DNA from: Isohypsibius dastychi | Lineage: Eukaryota; Tardigrada; Eutardigrada; Parachela; Isohypsibiidae | Assembly: GCA_034696485.1 (NCBI GenBank) | Contig: JAQIWT010000003.1 | Coordinates: forward strand, 1-64,000 | Length of the DNA: 64,000 nucleotides | Direction: 5' to 3' | Part shown: piece after piece, positions 11,236 to 22,492 of the stretch | How the letters are laid out: each line of letters opens with the position of its first letter | How positions within the stretch are numbered: the first letter of the stretch is position 1 | Notes under the pieces: model-generated | What the model saw: the letters and a program-made list of their open reading frames with translations, nothing else | Databases searched by the model: none | What the model was told of the DNA's origin: nothing | Position numbers and translations under genes: made by a program

Positions 11236-14200
11236 ATGGATATGCGAATATTTTGGATTGGTCTCATCTGGGCAGTTTTGCATTGCGTTGATTGCTATTA
11301 TTCGTCTCGACGATGTTACGGTATGTGAATAATCAAAATCAAAGACGTACATTGGGACTGGTTTTAATATAAATCTGTTTTGTCTCAGGTACCGGCGACT
11401 GCCATTTGTTGACCAAAAATCAGGTAAGTTTTGAGAACAGTAATTAATCAGACAAAATTTTTTAAATCGTAACTGACGAATCAGTAAGGGAACAAATAAA
11501 TTTTCACTATACCGAGAAAATGTGAAAGGTCACTGAAAACAAATTCTGATATTAGTTTTGTGTGAACTGAAAAGCACGGCTAACACAGGCTCTTAGAAAA
11601 CGCGTGTTCCTGATCCACATATTTCATTTTGATTGTCAACTCACGTTAATTACTGTATTCAGTTTTAAAACATTTTATATTCAGATCAGATAACTGATTT
11701 GAAACCGGTACTTTTCAGGATGGCGGTTTTGATGATGCAAACCATCAATGGCTCGTTGAATGCAATGACGGTATTTTTTCTAGATTACGAAATATGCTGC
11801 AGGACAATTATATAGTTTCTTTTCAGGTGAAGGAGCAGTTGCCGTCCGCGACGATGATTCACATTTCGAAGGATTATCTGGTGCGTTTTTGAATAATTTT
11901 TCAGGCCACATTGCCAGAAAAATACAAGAGCAAAATGCTCCGGGGCTTCTGGCTTCCATTTCCGCAAAATTAGCGACTGAGCCTCTGGCGTTTCATTATT
12001 ACTGATCAGCATTTCATGTTTTAGGGCTGTGGTGCGCGTTCCTGTTTCCGTTGAAGGAGTCCACCCGAGGAGTCTATCCGTACTATCCAACTTGCGTTGT
12101 CAGGTACAAAAACAGAAACTAACAATAATTTTATACTGAATTGAATAAAATTGCTTTCAGAAATTTGACTGCCGGCGAACAACATTGCCAGAGCCAGGAT
12201 GACGGCACTAATTCCACGCAACTATTCGTTTCCGGTTTGTTTCTGTTTTAATACGTAGTTAGCTAAGCGACAATTTTGGATATCATTATTATTTTCAGGC
12301 ATCTATAAAGAACCCAGCAGCAGTCCGACTTTTGTCCCATCATTGATGAAATGCTGTAAGCAATTTATTCAGAACAGCTTTGGAATATAACGAACATATT
12401 CAGGATCGGATTTTCTTTTCAGGTGAGACACCAGTCGGATATCAGATTGACTATAACCGTTGTTATTACAAAAAGACCTTCGATCGGTAAAACGAAATTT
12501 CTTCTCATTGTGTAATCATTTCTGAAATCAATGCGTTAGCTTCGGTGAACATTACACGGGAGAATGGCTGGTGAAGTGTGACACCCACCATCTAGTCACC
12601 GGCATTGGAAAAGCGGTAAGACCTCGAGGATACGACATTGCTCGCGAAATATCAATTTGATACAACGATATCACTGATATTAAAATAATGTCATTGTGGT
12701 AGGTTAATCCATGGGACAACAAAGAGCATTTCACGTGGATTCAGGTTTGTTTTAAATTTCATTTTTTAGTCGTTCAAGCTAAATTTTCTCCGGTTCTGAC
12801 ATTTTGGTTTTCAACGTTTAATATGAAATATGAGAATAAATATTGATGTTTCACTATATGTACCTCTTCAGCGGCTGCACAGCCTTACCGCGATTGAAAA
12901 GTGGTTTGTTTATGTATTGTCAGCGATTAGCCTTGTCAGCTATTGTAGTTGACCTTTGGTTTTTATTAAGTGGCTTTTCGAGATTCCAAATGTCTTTCTC
13001 GTAGTGTTGCCCGTTTTATTATAAAGCGGAGCCACCGGCAGCAAGTGCTCCGCAGCCCCTCACAGTTTCTCAGCTCCTCGATCACAACCCAATCTACAAC
13101 AACTTCGTCGCTTCAGTTCCGGTCTCTGGCTTGGTCGGATTGAGCCCTCGTCACGAAACCTTCGCAGATTTCACACCCACCAGTTTCTCCCAGTTCCAAA
13201 ATATGCCACCCGGCAGATTCTCCGGCGCTAATATTTTCCAGCAGTCCAAATACTCTCAAGAGATTCCAACATTATCCAATTCGTATCAACAACAGTCTGG
13301 GGTTCCGGACTACATTCCAAATATTTTTGCGAACCACAGTGGGCTTTATCCGAGTTTCTCACCAATGCCGATTAGCATCCGGGAACCTGCATTGAAAGAG
13401 CCGCAGATTTCTCCATCGCAATATGCAGCTGTGTTAGCAGCTTATAAGTTATTTTCCGGACAGTTCAACGAGTTCTTGCAAACTTATTCCAAACAGCAAA
13501 CTTCCGGTCAAAGCGGAAACGTCCAGCTTCCATCAGAGTATTTCGCACATGGATCACAAGGTAATTCGTTCGTGGTTTTAACACCTGAAAAAATCAAGGT
13601 AGATATACGTAATGTAAATGAAAATTTCAACTGCATACAATTTTAAACCATAAATCTGATTATAAAAGATGTGCTTTGTAGGCTCGACTTATTTTGCCCC
13701 TTCGCCATCTGGATATAATTATCCGGAACAGGGACCGACATCTCCTCCTCTTCCACTGAGTTTAGCCGCTGCCCAGCAGACCTCCACCGGATATGTCATT
13801 CCGCCGCTTCCTTCCGGTCTTCAGAATTTCATGTCCATCGCTTCCAAAAACCCCGGAGAAGCATTGTCCAAAATATTCGCCAGCGCTGATCAGCTTCCGT
13901 ATAACAAGAATGGTTTTCAAGACTACACAGCAAATAAGAATTCTGCCGGGAACGTCCCGCCGAACAATTTCGAACCACTGCCGGTTTTCAAGACGTCAAC
14001 TGGACAGAATTACCGGCTGACCATTCCTGCGCATTACGAACAGCTCCGAATTCTGCCGGTTGCCTACCGCCAACAATATCTGGATTACCTGGCTCGTAAC
14101 TTCCCGACTGGACTGGAGAGCTCGAATAACTTGGCTGCTTGGAGCGTCGTTCAGCCCGTTACAACGACCGCAGCGCCACCTACGACAACCGGAAGTCCGA

Positions 14201-14274
14201 TTTTCTCCCCTCCGGCGACTACTGGTATTCCGATCACAACGGAAAAACCTAATGTCAATCTCACTCTGGCATAA
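11236..14274 (+). CDS. secreted Cys-rich dermatopontin-like protein with Pro/Gln/Thr tail
   Basis: Twelve exons give about 588 aa: 11236-11320, 11389-11423, 11719-11770, 11827-11880, 12025-12103, 12161-12234, 12299-12355, 12423-12486, 12540-12615, 12703-12744, 13005-13560, 13682-14274. The N-terminus is a signal peptide (MDMRIFWIGLIWAVLHCVDC). Residues about 30-230 hold two related Cys modules of the type WLV-C...AV and WLVKCDTHHLVTGIG...FTWIQCCPF. The pattern 'C...LVTG...W.CC' recalls dermatopontin, an extracellular matrix protein, but similarity is limited. The remaining 360 residues are rich in Pro, Gln, Ser, Tyr and end in Thr/Pro blocks (TTTAAPPTTTGSP) likely to be O-glycosylated. An extra 36-nt exon at 12873-12908 could be included in frame. 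The acceptor at 13004 was chosen because it joins two Cys residues in frame. Confidence 0.68.
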
Positions 14275-14958
14275 GGCGTTCATATTTATTTCTTACGGTC
14301 AATTTATTATACTGTGTTTGTAAACGATTTCACTTTTCTTTTCTTTTTCAATCGACATCTCGTTGGAAACTGCCGCAGCTACATTGCTTTGTTCGTATTT
14401 CATTAGTCAGGTGTTTCACGTAGTCGTAAATTTCAGCGAACCCCCTAGAATCAATTCGTGATCCATTTCTGTCAGTTCTCGGTACCCTATGTATATGTGG
14501 CGCCATCTATCCGCGTTGAGGGTGCCTGGGTGAAGGTCAAGTCGATTATAATTCAAAACATACCGTACCACTCCACGCCCTCGCTTCGACGAATCAGCGA
14601 GGAGGTAAACAAACTTCATGGTCAACAGGAAATACATTCCAAACGCCATACTTTTTGGTGTCTTCCGCCGCACATTTAACTTAATATTTTCTATGCCGAG
14701 TAATTTCCATAATAAACAAACAAGGGTGATGAATAAACCATGGGGAATTCAAGTCTGATTTCATGAAGAGAGACGACGGATCCAAGGCGGAAACGATTGT
14801 TTCTCTGTAGCTATTTCCAGCTAGAATCGAATACTACGCAGCAAGCAGTGTGGTGCGCAGTGCAGCTGATCGCAGTTCATTTTCCGAAAATTGCTTTTTG
14901 TGAAGAATATTTGTACAGCGAATTTAAAGATTTCCTGAATTAAGTCTAAATTTCAAGA
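14275..14958. other. intergenic
   Basis: No gene seen. A 13-bp string GAGGTAAACAAAC at about 14601-14613 also occurs in both arms of the inverted repeat at 17370-17517. This could be chance or an old element fragment. Confidence 0.45.
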
Positions 14959-15429
14959 ATGGCCGACGCTGACAACAAGGTCAATCCTCAGGATTACGAC
15001 CGGGATATTCCAGGCTGCCCGGAGCTCGGAAAACGAGAGCGGATGCCATGTAAGTAAAAAACATTTTTCGACCGTTTGCTGTAACTTCCAGTCATAGTTT
15101 CCGGTTCTTTAATTATCATTTTAACCACTGATGTTGTAATTTTTCATTGCTACATTACGATTTAAACTGGAACTTCGTTGTCGAAATTAGCTTGACCTTT
15201 CTTGTTCTAGTTAATGTTTTTGTTGTGGTTTCCAGATGACTACTCGGAGGCCCAGCTGGAGAGTCAAACCCATCACGTCAGAGAGAATCCTCATGAGGGA
15301 GAACCGAAAATGGAGGGAAAGGCCAAGGAACACGGTGAAGGACAGCAGCAAGGAGGAGCCGGATGTGGAAAACCGGGATGCAAATGCCAGCATTGTACTT
15401 GTGGACCATCTTGCAAATGTGGACAGTAA
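14959..15429 (+). CDS. metallothionein-like small protein with C-terminal Cys cluster
   Basis: Two exons (14959-15049, 15236-15429) encode 94 aa. The first 70 residues are hydrophilic and charged, with a single Cys, and are rich in Glu, Gln, His and Gly. The last 22 carry seven Cys in CxC and CxxC spacing (GCGKPGCKCQHCTCGPSCKC), as in metallothionein metal-binding domains. Such clusters bind Zn, Cu or Cd through thiolates. The charged N-terminal half is not part of a typical metallothionein, so this may be a metal-binding tail on a disordered protein. The start ATG has a good context (CAAGAATGG). No signal peptide. It is the first of several small hydrophilic-protein genes on this strand. Confidence 0.75.
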
Positions 15430-16180
15430 ACTGGCCACAATTTAGCGCTTATTTCGGTCTTCTAAATTCCTGCAGAGTAAATCAAAGCCATTTTTGTATC
15501 ATCCTTCTTGTACTTCCGTTCTTCTCTGAAATGGCCGAGTTGCATCTGCCGGTGTAGTAAAGTTTTGGCATCTTCCGTGTCCCGTTTGTTTATCTTGTTC
15601 TGGCTAGATTTTGGCAAGATCGTTCATATTTACTTGATTGTATCGGATTCAAGTCATCGGGATTCCTTTAGCTTAATTCGCAAATACTAGCGCCATCTAC
15701 CATTTGGTTTTGTAGTAAGACGTTAGCGCCCTCTATGTTGTGGTTGTTTTGTGTAGCGCGGAACAGAAATCGCAAGTCGCAAGTCGCAACCATAACGTTT
15801 CTTCTGAGGAAAGTTCCTCCTGCCGATTCACATCTTGGTTCGAAAATCGTTATTGTTTTATTCGGCAATTCGATAAAAGCTGTTGATTTCTGGAGTGTGG
15901 TGGGACGGATGTTTGCGAAGAATCATCAATTTTGATACGTGAGTTTTCTCGAACGAAACAGAATGAATTACCGCCTTTGCTGATCTGCTGCAATTTCTGA
16001 TTGTCCAGAAAGCGAACCTAAAATGCTCTTCTTTGGTTTGCAGGTAAAATACTAAGGAGCGAACACAGGGAACTCGCGGAACAGTAATCTTTTGAAGGTG
16101 GATTTGTTGCTATATTGTGGTTGTGGAAGTTGATCGGAATATTTGGAGCCTATCTTCGAGAGTGTGGTTGATTTATTTGG
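15430..16180. other. intergenic
   Basis: No gene recognised. A short direct repeat CGCAAGTCGCAAGTCGCAA lies at about 15770-15788. Confidence 0.45.
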
Positions 16181-16456
16181 ATGCTGGCGGTTGCAGTGAA
16201 CATGCCTAAAAAGTCTCAGGATAATTCAAGAAATCCAAAAGACGACGAAGATTCTTGCGTCGCAGCTCAAGTTCATTGCCTCGGGGGCCACCAGAATGCT
16301 CAGAAAAATCCTGTGGAATTATTGGAAAGCGATTTGGGCCAGCCTGTTCAGCTTCTTGATCCTAGCGTTTCTGTTCCTGCTGGGAAGGATCCAGTTGAGC
16401 AATTGGAGGAAGATCTCGGCCAGCCTATTCAACTTTTTGATCCATCTTCCGGATAG
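16181..16456 (+). CDS. small protein with two copies of a DPVExLExDLGQPxQL repeat
   Basis: An open frame of 91 aa from ATG 16181, or 84 aa from ATG 16202 (MPKKSQDNSRNPKDDEDS). Residues about 42-61 and 68-87 form a repeat: NPVELLESDLGQPVQLLDPS and DPVEQLEEDLGQPIQLFDPS. At DNA level the copies differ mostly by synonymous changes (CCT/CCA, GTG/GTT, GAA/GAG, TTG/CTC, CAG/CAA, AGC/TCT). That pattern is what selection on the protein would leave, and argues that the frame is really translated. The product is acidic, without signal peptide or membrane span, and I know no family. A cttgcag-type acceptor just before ATG 16202 leaves open a spliced 5' UTR. Confidence 0.55.
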   Translation: MLAVAVNMPKKSQDNSRNPKDDEDSCVAAQVHCLGGHQNAQKNPVELLESDLGQPVQLLDPSVSVPAGKDPVEQLEEDLGQPIQLFDPSSG

Positions 16457-17369
16457 TTATGCGGCATTTATTCTAGAAGGAAAAGAATCGTTGTCGCTAT
16501 CCTCTGATTGCTTAGGTAAATTTAGTTTCTATATTTGTGACATTTTTATGTCCAATTTGCAACGACGCGAGAAGACGGAGTGCAGCGAATGTAATGTGAG
16601 ATTCATTGCGATTAACTGCTAGTTTTGATACGTGTTTGCATTATTTGTTTGGGAAAAATTGTTCATCTGCGTTTCACAAGTATCTTTTAAGTTGGTTAAT
16701 CCTAACCGCGAAGTAAACGACTGTGATTTCTAATTCATTGCTCTGCGTCGTGTTTACTGCAGGAACATAAGGTCAGTTTTATTTTATGAGTTCCATGTTT
16801 CGGACTCTGGATGCGTTTCCGGTTCAGTGAGTTGCTGTTGCTGGAAAAGTTGAACTTTCGATGTAGTGCAAGCGTTCATTTTTGTTTACCAAATTGGGGA
16901 AGTTGAGATTGAACGTCGTCGATTTGTATTGCTCTCGGTAGTAATTATAAACCAGCGGAACTGGATTTTTGGATAACCCACCAGAATATGATAATGCTGT
17001 TTTCATACAAAATATCGTTTTTTTGAAGTTGCAAAATTTCATATTTCAATGTCTGTCCTTAACTTCTGGCGGAGAATTATGACTTCCGATAGTCTTCTTA
17101 GATAAATTCTCCCATCGGTCAGATAGAATTTCTATCAACCCGTTTATTAATCAATACCCTGAGAACGCATTACACTATTCTTTTGCTTTCGAAATTTTAA
17201 TTGTAACAGTCTGCTGCAGTTTACACCTTTCATGTCTAAAATAAAGAAGGTTTCAATTTCGTTGATTGAGTAAACCAACCATGATTTGCACATTTTGCTC
17301 TTTCTGACGTGAGCCCCGGCGTCCCTTTGGGGGTAGTCCCACACTGTGGTTGTCGAACGCATGTTTTGA
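16457..17369. other. intergenic
   Basis: No exon structure or domain recognised. Confidence 0.45.
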
Positions 17370-17517
17370 TACTCCGTCCTCTCGATCAATCGGAGGTAAA
17401 CAAACCAAAATCAGTGAGTGGAGACCGGGCCTGAGTGAGAGAGGGAGACAGGGCCCGGCTGGTCTCCACTCACTGATTTTGGTTTGTTTACCTCCGATTG
17501 ATCGAGAGGACGGAGTA
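17370..17517. mobile_element. foldback (MITE-like) element, 57-bp perfect inverted repeats
   Basis: Positions 17370-17426 and 17461-17517 are perfect reverse complements, separated by 34 bp. The arms read TACTCCGTCCTCTCG... and ...GGACGGAGTA, so the unit can be seen as TA|CTCCGTCC...GGACGGAG|TA, with TA as target duplication, as in Tc1/mariner-type (Stowaway-like) miniature elements. The arms extend a few bases inward (CCGGGCC/GGCCCGG) with a 4-nt offset. Perfect arms imply a recent insertion, gene conversion or selection for the hairpin. It lies about 120 bp upstream of the TATA box of the next gene. A hairpin-RNA role is an alternative. Confidence 0.85.
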
Positions 17518-17556
17518 GCGTATTTGGATTTACGGCAAAATGAAATTCCGCATTGG

Positions 17557-17644
17557 GAAACTTCCGCCGGGTGCCTGGAGTGGCTAGCTTGGCAGGTTAG
17601 GCATCAGAGGGCGGGGCTATCACCCATGCAGTGCGCATATAAAA
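17557..17644 (+). promoter_or_regulatory. promoter: HSE-like palindrome and TATA box
   Basis: GGAAACTTCC (core 17557-17564) fits nGAAnnTTCn, the minimal heat-shock element. A TATA box, TATAAAA, is at 17638-17644, 92 bp before the first ATG. The octamer TCAGTTGC follows at about 17659-17666 and also occurs in the promoter of the related gene at 20575. One such palindrome can occur by chance, so heat control is only suggested. Confidence 0.5.
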
Positions 17645-17735
17645 CCAGTCAGTCGATTTCAGTTGCCATTGGATCATTCCGCAAGCCTTTCTTAAACGCA
17701 CTTGAATTTCTCTCGTTTCTTCCGCAGACCCTTTT

Positions 17736-18842
17736 ATGCCAAAAATGTCTACCCAAAAAGACTCCACCAAGGATTCGACTGACACCTACGTTCGCAGCTC
17801 GACCGATACGGACAAGAACAAGAGCTCGACTGACAAGACTTCGACCCACGACACTTCGGACACCTCCACCACCAACAAGTCTGGAACGACCGGAAGTAGC
17901 GGCCAAACTGGATCGTACATCACCATGTCGCATCAGAAGAGTGGACAGACCGGCCAGTATGGACAGCAGGATACTGACTCTTCCAGCCAGCAACAGTATG
18001 GACGTCAGCATCAGGGAACTCAGCAACATGCTCAACAGCATGGTCAGCAACATTTCGCAGGCAATGGCCACAACCAGCAAGAAGTCCAGCAGAAGTTGAA
18101 GGAGGTTGGAACCCTGCTCCAGAAAGCTGGATCATTGCTGCAGGATCTCCAGGTTGGAGCTGGAGAACAGTCTGGAATTTCCGGAGGATATTCTTCATAC
18201 CGAAGCGGTCAGCAAGGTGGAAACTTCGGCGGGGTGAGTTCATTTCTTTTCATCAGTTTTGTCAAGCTTACAAGGTTGTTTTTTGCTTATAGCCATTTGG
18301 TGGTCAGGAATCTCAGTTCTCCAGCCAGCAACATGGACAACAGGGACCTCACTGGGAACAGCAAGGTCAGCGATGGCAGTCCGGAGGTCAATCTGGAATG
18401 GGAGGTCAATCAGGACAGTATGGTCAGTCTGGACAGTACGGACAACAATCCGGATATGGACAGCAGTATGGACAGTCAAGCCAGCTGTCTGGACGATGGG
18501 AAGATCGCGAGGATCGACCATTCGGTGGACGAGGTAATTTCGGTTTTTTTGTTGGTGTCTTCCGGTTCGATCTATTTTGTCTTCGTTTTTGGAAATTTTT
18601 GTAATTGATTGACTTCGATTTTGAGAGTTATTTCTGTTGTAGGAGGATACTCTTCGCGCGACCAGGACCGAATTGGAGGCTCTGAATTCCGAGGAGGATC
18701 ATCCAGCGATCGATTCAGCGGATTTGGCGGACCAAACCGACCGGATCTTGCTTATGGATCGCAGTATGGACCAGAGAGCCGAGGTGGACGTCAGGAGTGG
18801 GGTCGTGGTCAGGAATTCGGTGGACGCAGCGACCGTTGGTGA
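17736..18842 (+). CDS. Gln/Gly/Tyr-rich, RGG-tailed disordered protein (prion-like)
   Basis: Three exons (17736-18233, 18293-18533, 18643-18842) encode 312 aa, or 309 aa from the second, better-placed ATG (17745, MSTQKDSTKDSTD). The order is: residues 1-60 Ser/Thr/Asp/Lys-rich; 60-115 Gln/His-rich; a short amphipathic helix (QQKLKEVGTLLQKAGSLLQD) near 115-135; then a (S)GQYGQ/SGYGQQ-type low-complexity stretch at about 190-235; then an Arg/Gly/Asp-rich tail ending GRSDRW. The SYGQ plus RGG composition resembles FUS/EWS-type proteins that phase-separate, but no RNA-binding domain is present. I recognise no orthologue. It shares composition (QYGQQYG, DRD, GGY) and promoter layout with the gene at 20575. 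AATAAA at about 18929 is a likely polyadenylation signal. Confidence 0.75.
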
Positions 18843-20309
18843 AATTCGCCATCCGATTTCTCTTCTCGCTTTCCGCTTTTTCCGATGTAAAATGTTCGAT
18901 GGTTTTCTGGATTTGATGCATGCCTCTTGAATAAATTTCCGTGTAGACTTTTCTTGATTAATGATACGATTCATGGAGCAGTGTAAAACGACTTGTGCGA
19001 CCTGAAAGTCAATATAAAAATTCAAAGCAGATTGAGTTATTTCCGGTTTCGGTCAATTTTTGATTGTTTGAGGAAGTTACTGTTTTTCCGGAAAAAAACG
19101 AGTCAGTGTACTTGATCAAAAATGGTGATTTTTTTCACGGAGTTGTTTTGATTTTGTTCACAATGTTGACCTTTGGCGATCATCTGTGAAAGCAATGCCC
19201 GTATCATGGCTGTTCAGACCAGTTTTTCTGTTGGACCTTGATAATTGTACGCGTGTCTCGTAGTGATTTATATCTCTTTTCCTGGCCGGCGGTCGTTAAT
19301 TGTTGCTCTTCCTGATTATCTGATGGCCTTGAGCCGGCGTTCAAAGCTCACATTTTGTCTGACTCTCACAGATTGGATTTCCAGAAAATACTTGATTTTG
19401 CTTGAGAAATTTCCAGATGACCTCTCTCAAGATTAATCGCCTAAAACCAGAAATAAATAGGACATTTTGGTTGTTATCAAAACAGGCGAGTCATCGAAGG
19501 AACGCAAACAAAGAGAATGTTTTCCAGAAATTGCCATTGGAAAATAATAAATCATGTCTGTCAAAACAACACACTTTTGTTTATACGCGGCAGTTTTATC
19601 CTGGTCATTACAGCTTATTAAGAAGATATGACGGTCCTGAATTTTCCTGTAGGGTTTTATTTGATCGCAAATAGATAACAGCTGTTTCTGGATTTACTGC
19701 GCAGAAATACTTCGTCACGGTTACGAAGTTAATGACCTGCCAAATGCAAATAAAGTGAGCGATATCAGCAAAATTCGCCGTGGCCTGGTAATGTTGCAAA
19801 GCCGGAAAGAAAACATTTTTTTGTCCGGAAATGCTGCAGGTATATTTTCTCACAAAAATCATGGAAACTTATTAACACATTTCATGTACTGTCTAAAAAA
19901 AATCGAGCATTTTTGACAATGTGAATTGGTTGCTAAAAGTGCGTTTTGCAGTTGCACATCCGTTCTAAATTCAAACGATGTTGTTTTCGAAATGCAAAAC
20001 CTAACGCCGGAATAACAGCTGTATTTCGGTTTTCGGTGCATCCGGTGGCAAACAATTTCTCGAAATTTCCAAAACAGATGTGAACGATAATTTTTTTTCC
20101 CAACAAAAAAAACTGCATCAGAAAAGCAAAGTTTCATCTAGGGACAAAGGTGTTACTGCCGCTTAACCTTGAAGTGTCATTGTTTATTTCGGCAGAATCC
20201 CAGCCGGAAACCGGTCGATAACGGCTATGGGCGACATGCGATGCGATGAATAAGCTCGATTGGTGGAATAACAGGTCAAACAGATATTTGTGCCGATGCC
20301 TGGATAATC
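18843..20309. other. intergenic
   Basis: It holds the 3' UTR of the preceding gene and the distal promoter of the next. No exon or domain recognised on either strand. Confidence 0.45.
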
Positions 20310-20473
20310 GAACTTTCGATATTCGCTGTTGCGGTCAGCGTGGGAATATTCCGCACTTGGCGCTTGGCGGAACAGCTGATTACATTTCCTTCTGGCCTCT
20401 GTGCCCTTGAAACTGGCCAGGGGGTTCATGTCGTCATCACGAGCCCGCCCCCTCTGATCACAGCGGTATATAA
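20310..20473 (+). promoter_or_regulatory. promoter: two HSE-like palindromes and TATA box
   Basis: GAACTTTC (20310-20317) and GAATATTC (20344-20351) each fit nGAAnnTTCn, and a third TTC lies next to the first. The TATA box TATATAA is at 20467-20473, 102 bp before the ATG. TCAGTTGC follows at 20502-20509. Two matches in 42 bp make heat-shock-factor control more likely here than at the gene at 17736, but untested. Confidence 0.55.
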
Positions 20474-20574
20474 GCAGGTGGTCGATCGCAGTCGTTTTCA
20501 TTCAGTTGCATTTGCAAATTCCAAATCTCGGAACTTTTTCCTTTCCTTACTTCTCAGCACAAATCTCAGCCAGA

Positions 20575-21749
20575 ATGTCTTATCAACGCACCGAATACCG
20601 CAAAGAGGAGGACCGAGACAACCAGGACGGAGGATGGCGATCGTGGTTCGGATTGGGATCCAACAAGGATCGCGATGATGTGAGTCTGAATTTCCAACTT
20701 CCGGTTTCATCTTCCAGTTTGTTTCGTTTGAATTGTGTCTGATTATTTGTTTTTATTAGCAGGACCGAGGATACTCATACTCGCGCACCACCACCTACCG
20801 AGACCAGGAGCCTCGCGGACAGTACACCGGAAGTTGGGAAAACCGACCATCGCAGTACTCCAGCAGCCAGCAGTACGGAGATCGTGACCGATCTTTCGGA
20901 GTCAGCGGTGGAGTTTCCAGCGGATATGGTGGAATCTCCGGCGGATATGGTGGAGGTGAGAAGCGGCAGCCAGTTCCATTCGTTCTTTTGAATATCTGTT
21001 TTTGCTGAAGTTTGAAATGTAGTTCCGAAATTTATTTGATCATTGTTCACATTGTCTGAGTTTTGCTTATTTTCGCAGAACGAGGAGGTTATGGATACCA
21101 GACCACTGGCGAACGATGCGGTCAAGGTCAGCAGTACGGACAACAATACGGATCATCTGCGTATGACCGTAAGTTTCTTCACCTTTTGGAATTTTGATTG
21201 ACCAGCACTCTAGAGTTATCTTTGATTTACATTTAATTTTGTAATATCCTTCTCGGTTTTCGTTCTTTGTTTGATCACTGGAAGTTAGTTTTTCAAATTC
21301 GGCTTTTTTCCAGGTGACTTGTCCGGACGTGACGGAAATTACTATCGATCGGAGACTCGCACTTATGGCGGAGATCGAGATTATCCTCGATATGGTGGCG
21401 ACAGCCAGCGATATGGTCAAACTCAGGACTACACTTCACGTCAACAATACGGAGTCAGCGACCGATCACCGAGCCGCGGATATGGATTCTCCGGAGACTT
21501 GAGCAGCCGTAACATCAGCGGTTCGGACTATCCTCGAGGAGGAGATGTCAGCTATCGTCAATCGACTACTTACAGCGGCGATCGTGACCGACAATACCAG
21601 AGCGGTGGAGACCGTAGCTACGGATTCAGCGGCGACTTGAACGTTGGTGGCCGACAAGGAGGTGAAATTTGATCTCACTTCCGGTTGGTTTGAAATCGAA
21701 ACTCATCCATATTTTTTTAGCAGGATACACCAGCTCATACCGTTATTAA
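20575..21749 (+). CDS. Arg/Asp/Tyr/Gly/Ser-rich disordered protein
   Basis: Five exons (20575-20679, 20763-20955, 21079-21168, 21314-21661, 21724-21749) encode 253 aa; use of the AG three bases earlier would add a residue at exons 2 and 5. The N-terminus is charged (MSYQRTEYRKEEDRDNQDGG) followed by a short WRSWFGLG patch. The rest is low complexity: GYGG, QQYG, DRDR, and two copies of GYGFSGDL (residues about 188 and 237). It has one Cys, no signal peptide and no membrane span. The mix of Tyr, Arg, Gly, Gln is typical of proteins that condense or form gels. It looks like a diverged relative of the gene at 17736, sharing QYGQQYG blocks, exon breaks within Gly codons and TATA/HSE promoter layout. 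Function unknown. Confidence 0.75.
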
Positions 21750-22492
21750 GCGGTCACTTTCCATGCTTCCATCATTTCTCAGTTAACATGCTTCTGGCTT
21801 ATGGTTTTATGAATGCCCGATCGTTTCCCGTGTCGATTGAATTTTATCGTGTCCATTCGAGTTTAATTTACACAATTGTTGTTTCGTTTCTTACGAATTG
21901 TGGCGGTTTTCTGGTAAAATCTGCTTGATGTATGAACTGTGCAAGCATGAGCCTTCATTAAATCACACGAAATTATACTTGCTCGGTTCGCTCTTCAATA
22001 CGAACTTCCAAATGAATTTTTTTCTTTTACTTTGCCGCAAAATGTTTTTCAACATGCATTTACTTCGAAAATTTTCTGATGATGCTCAATTGGTTAAACA
22101 ATGGATATACAACAAACCACGCGTAGTACACAATTTGATACAGTACGGCTTGGCTTGCATTAATTTAAACATGGCTTTGGCTTAGTTTCGTGGCATGAAT
22201 ATCCCTGTAGCCCGTGCCCGTGCAAGTGCGCATGTTTCTTTTATGTTGGCTTTCAGCGGCGGAAATTATTGATCTGTTTTGCGCTGCTGGTATTTTTGCT
22301 CCAATCACAAAGCCGTAACGGGGAGATCCCTCGCATAAAGACGGAAATCCGAGAGCGCTAGCAAGGCAAACAGATGCCCAGTGCATTTTACGTTTTAGAT
22401 TTGTTGACGATTTCTGCATCAGCTGGCACTACGTTTGAAGCCCTGAGAGAATTACGTGTTTAATAATTTTCTGAATCGCAGTTGAATTTTGA
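21750..22492. other. intergenic
   Basis: No gene seen; 3' UTR of the preceding gene and promoter of the next. No convincing TATA box before 22493. Confidence 0.45.

Noticed and set aside
12873-12908. Extra 12-codon exon in the dermatopontin-like gene
   Set aside because: It is in frame but splits the CC pair that the direct junction 12744-13005 keeps together; left out of the main model.
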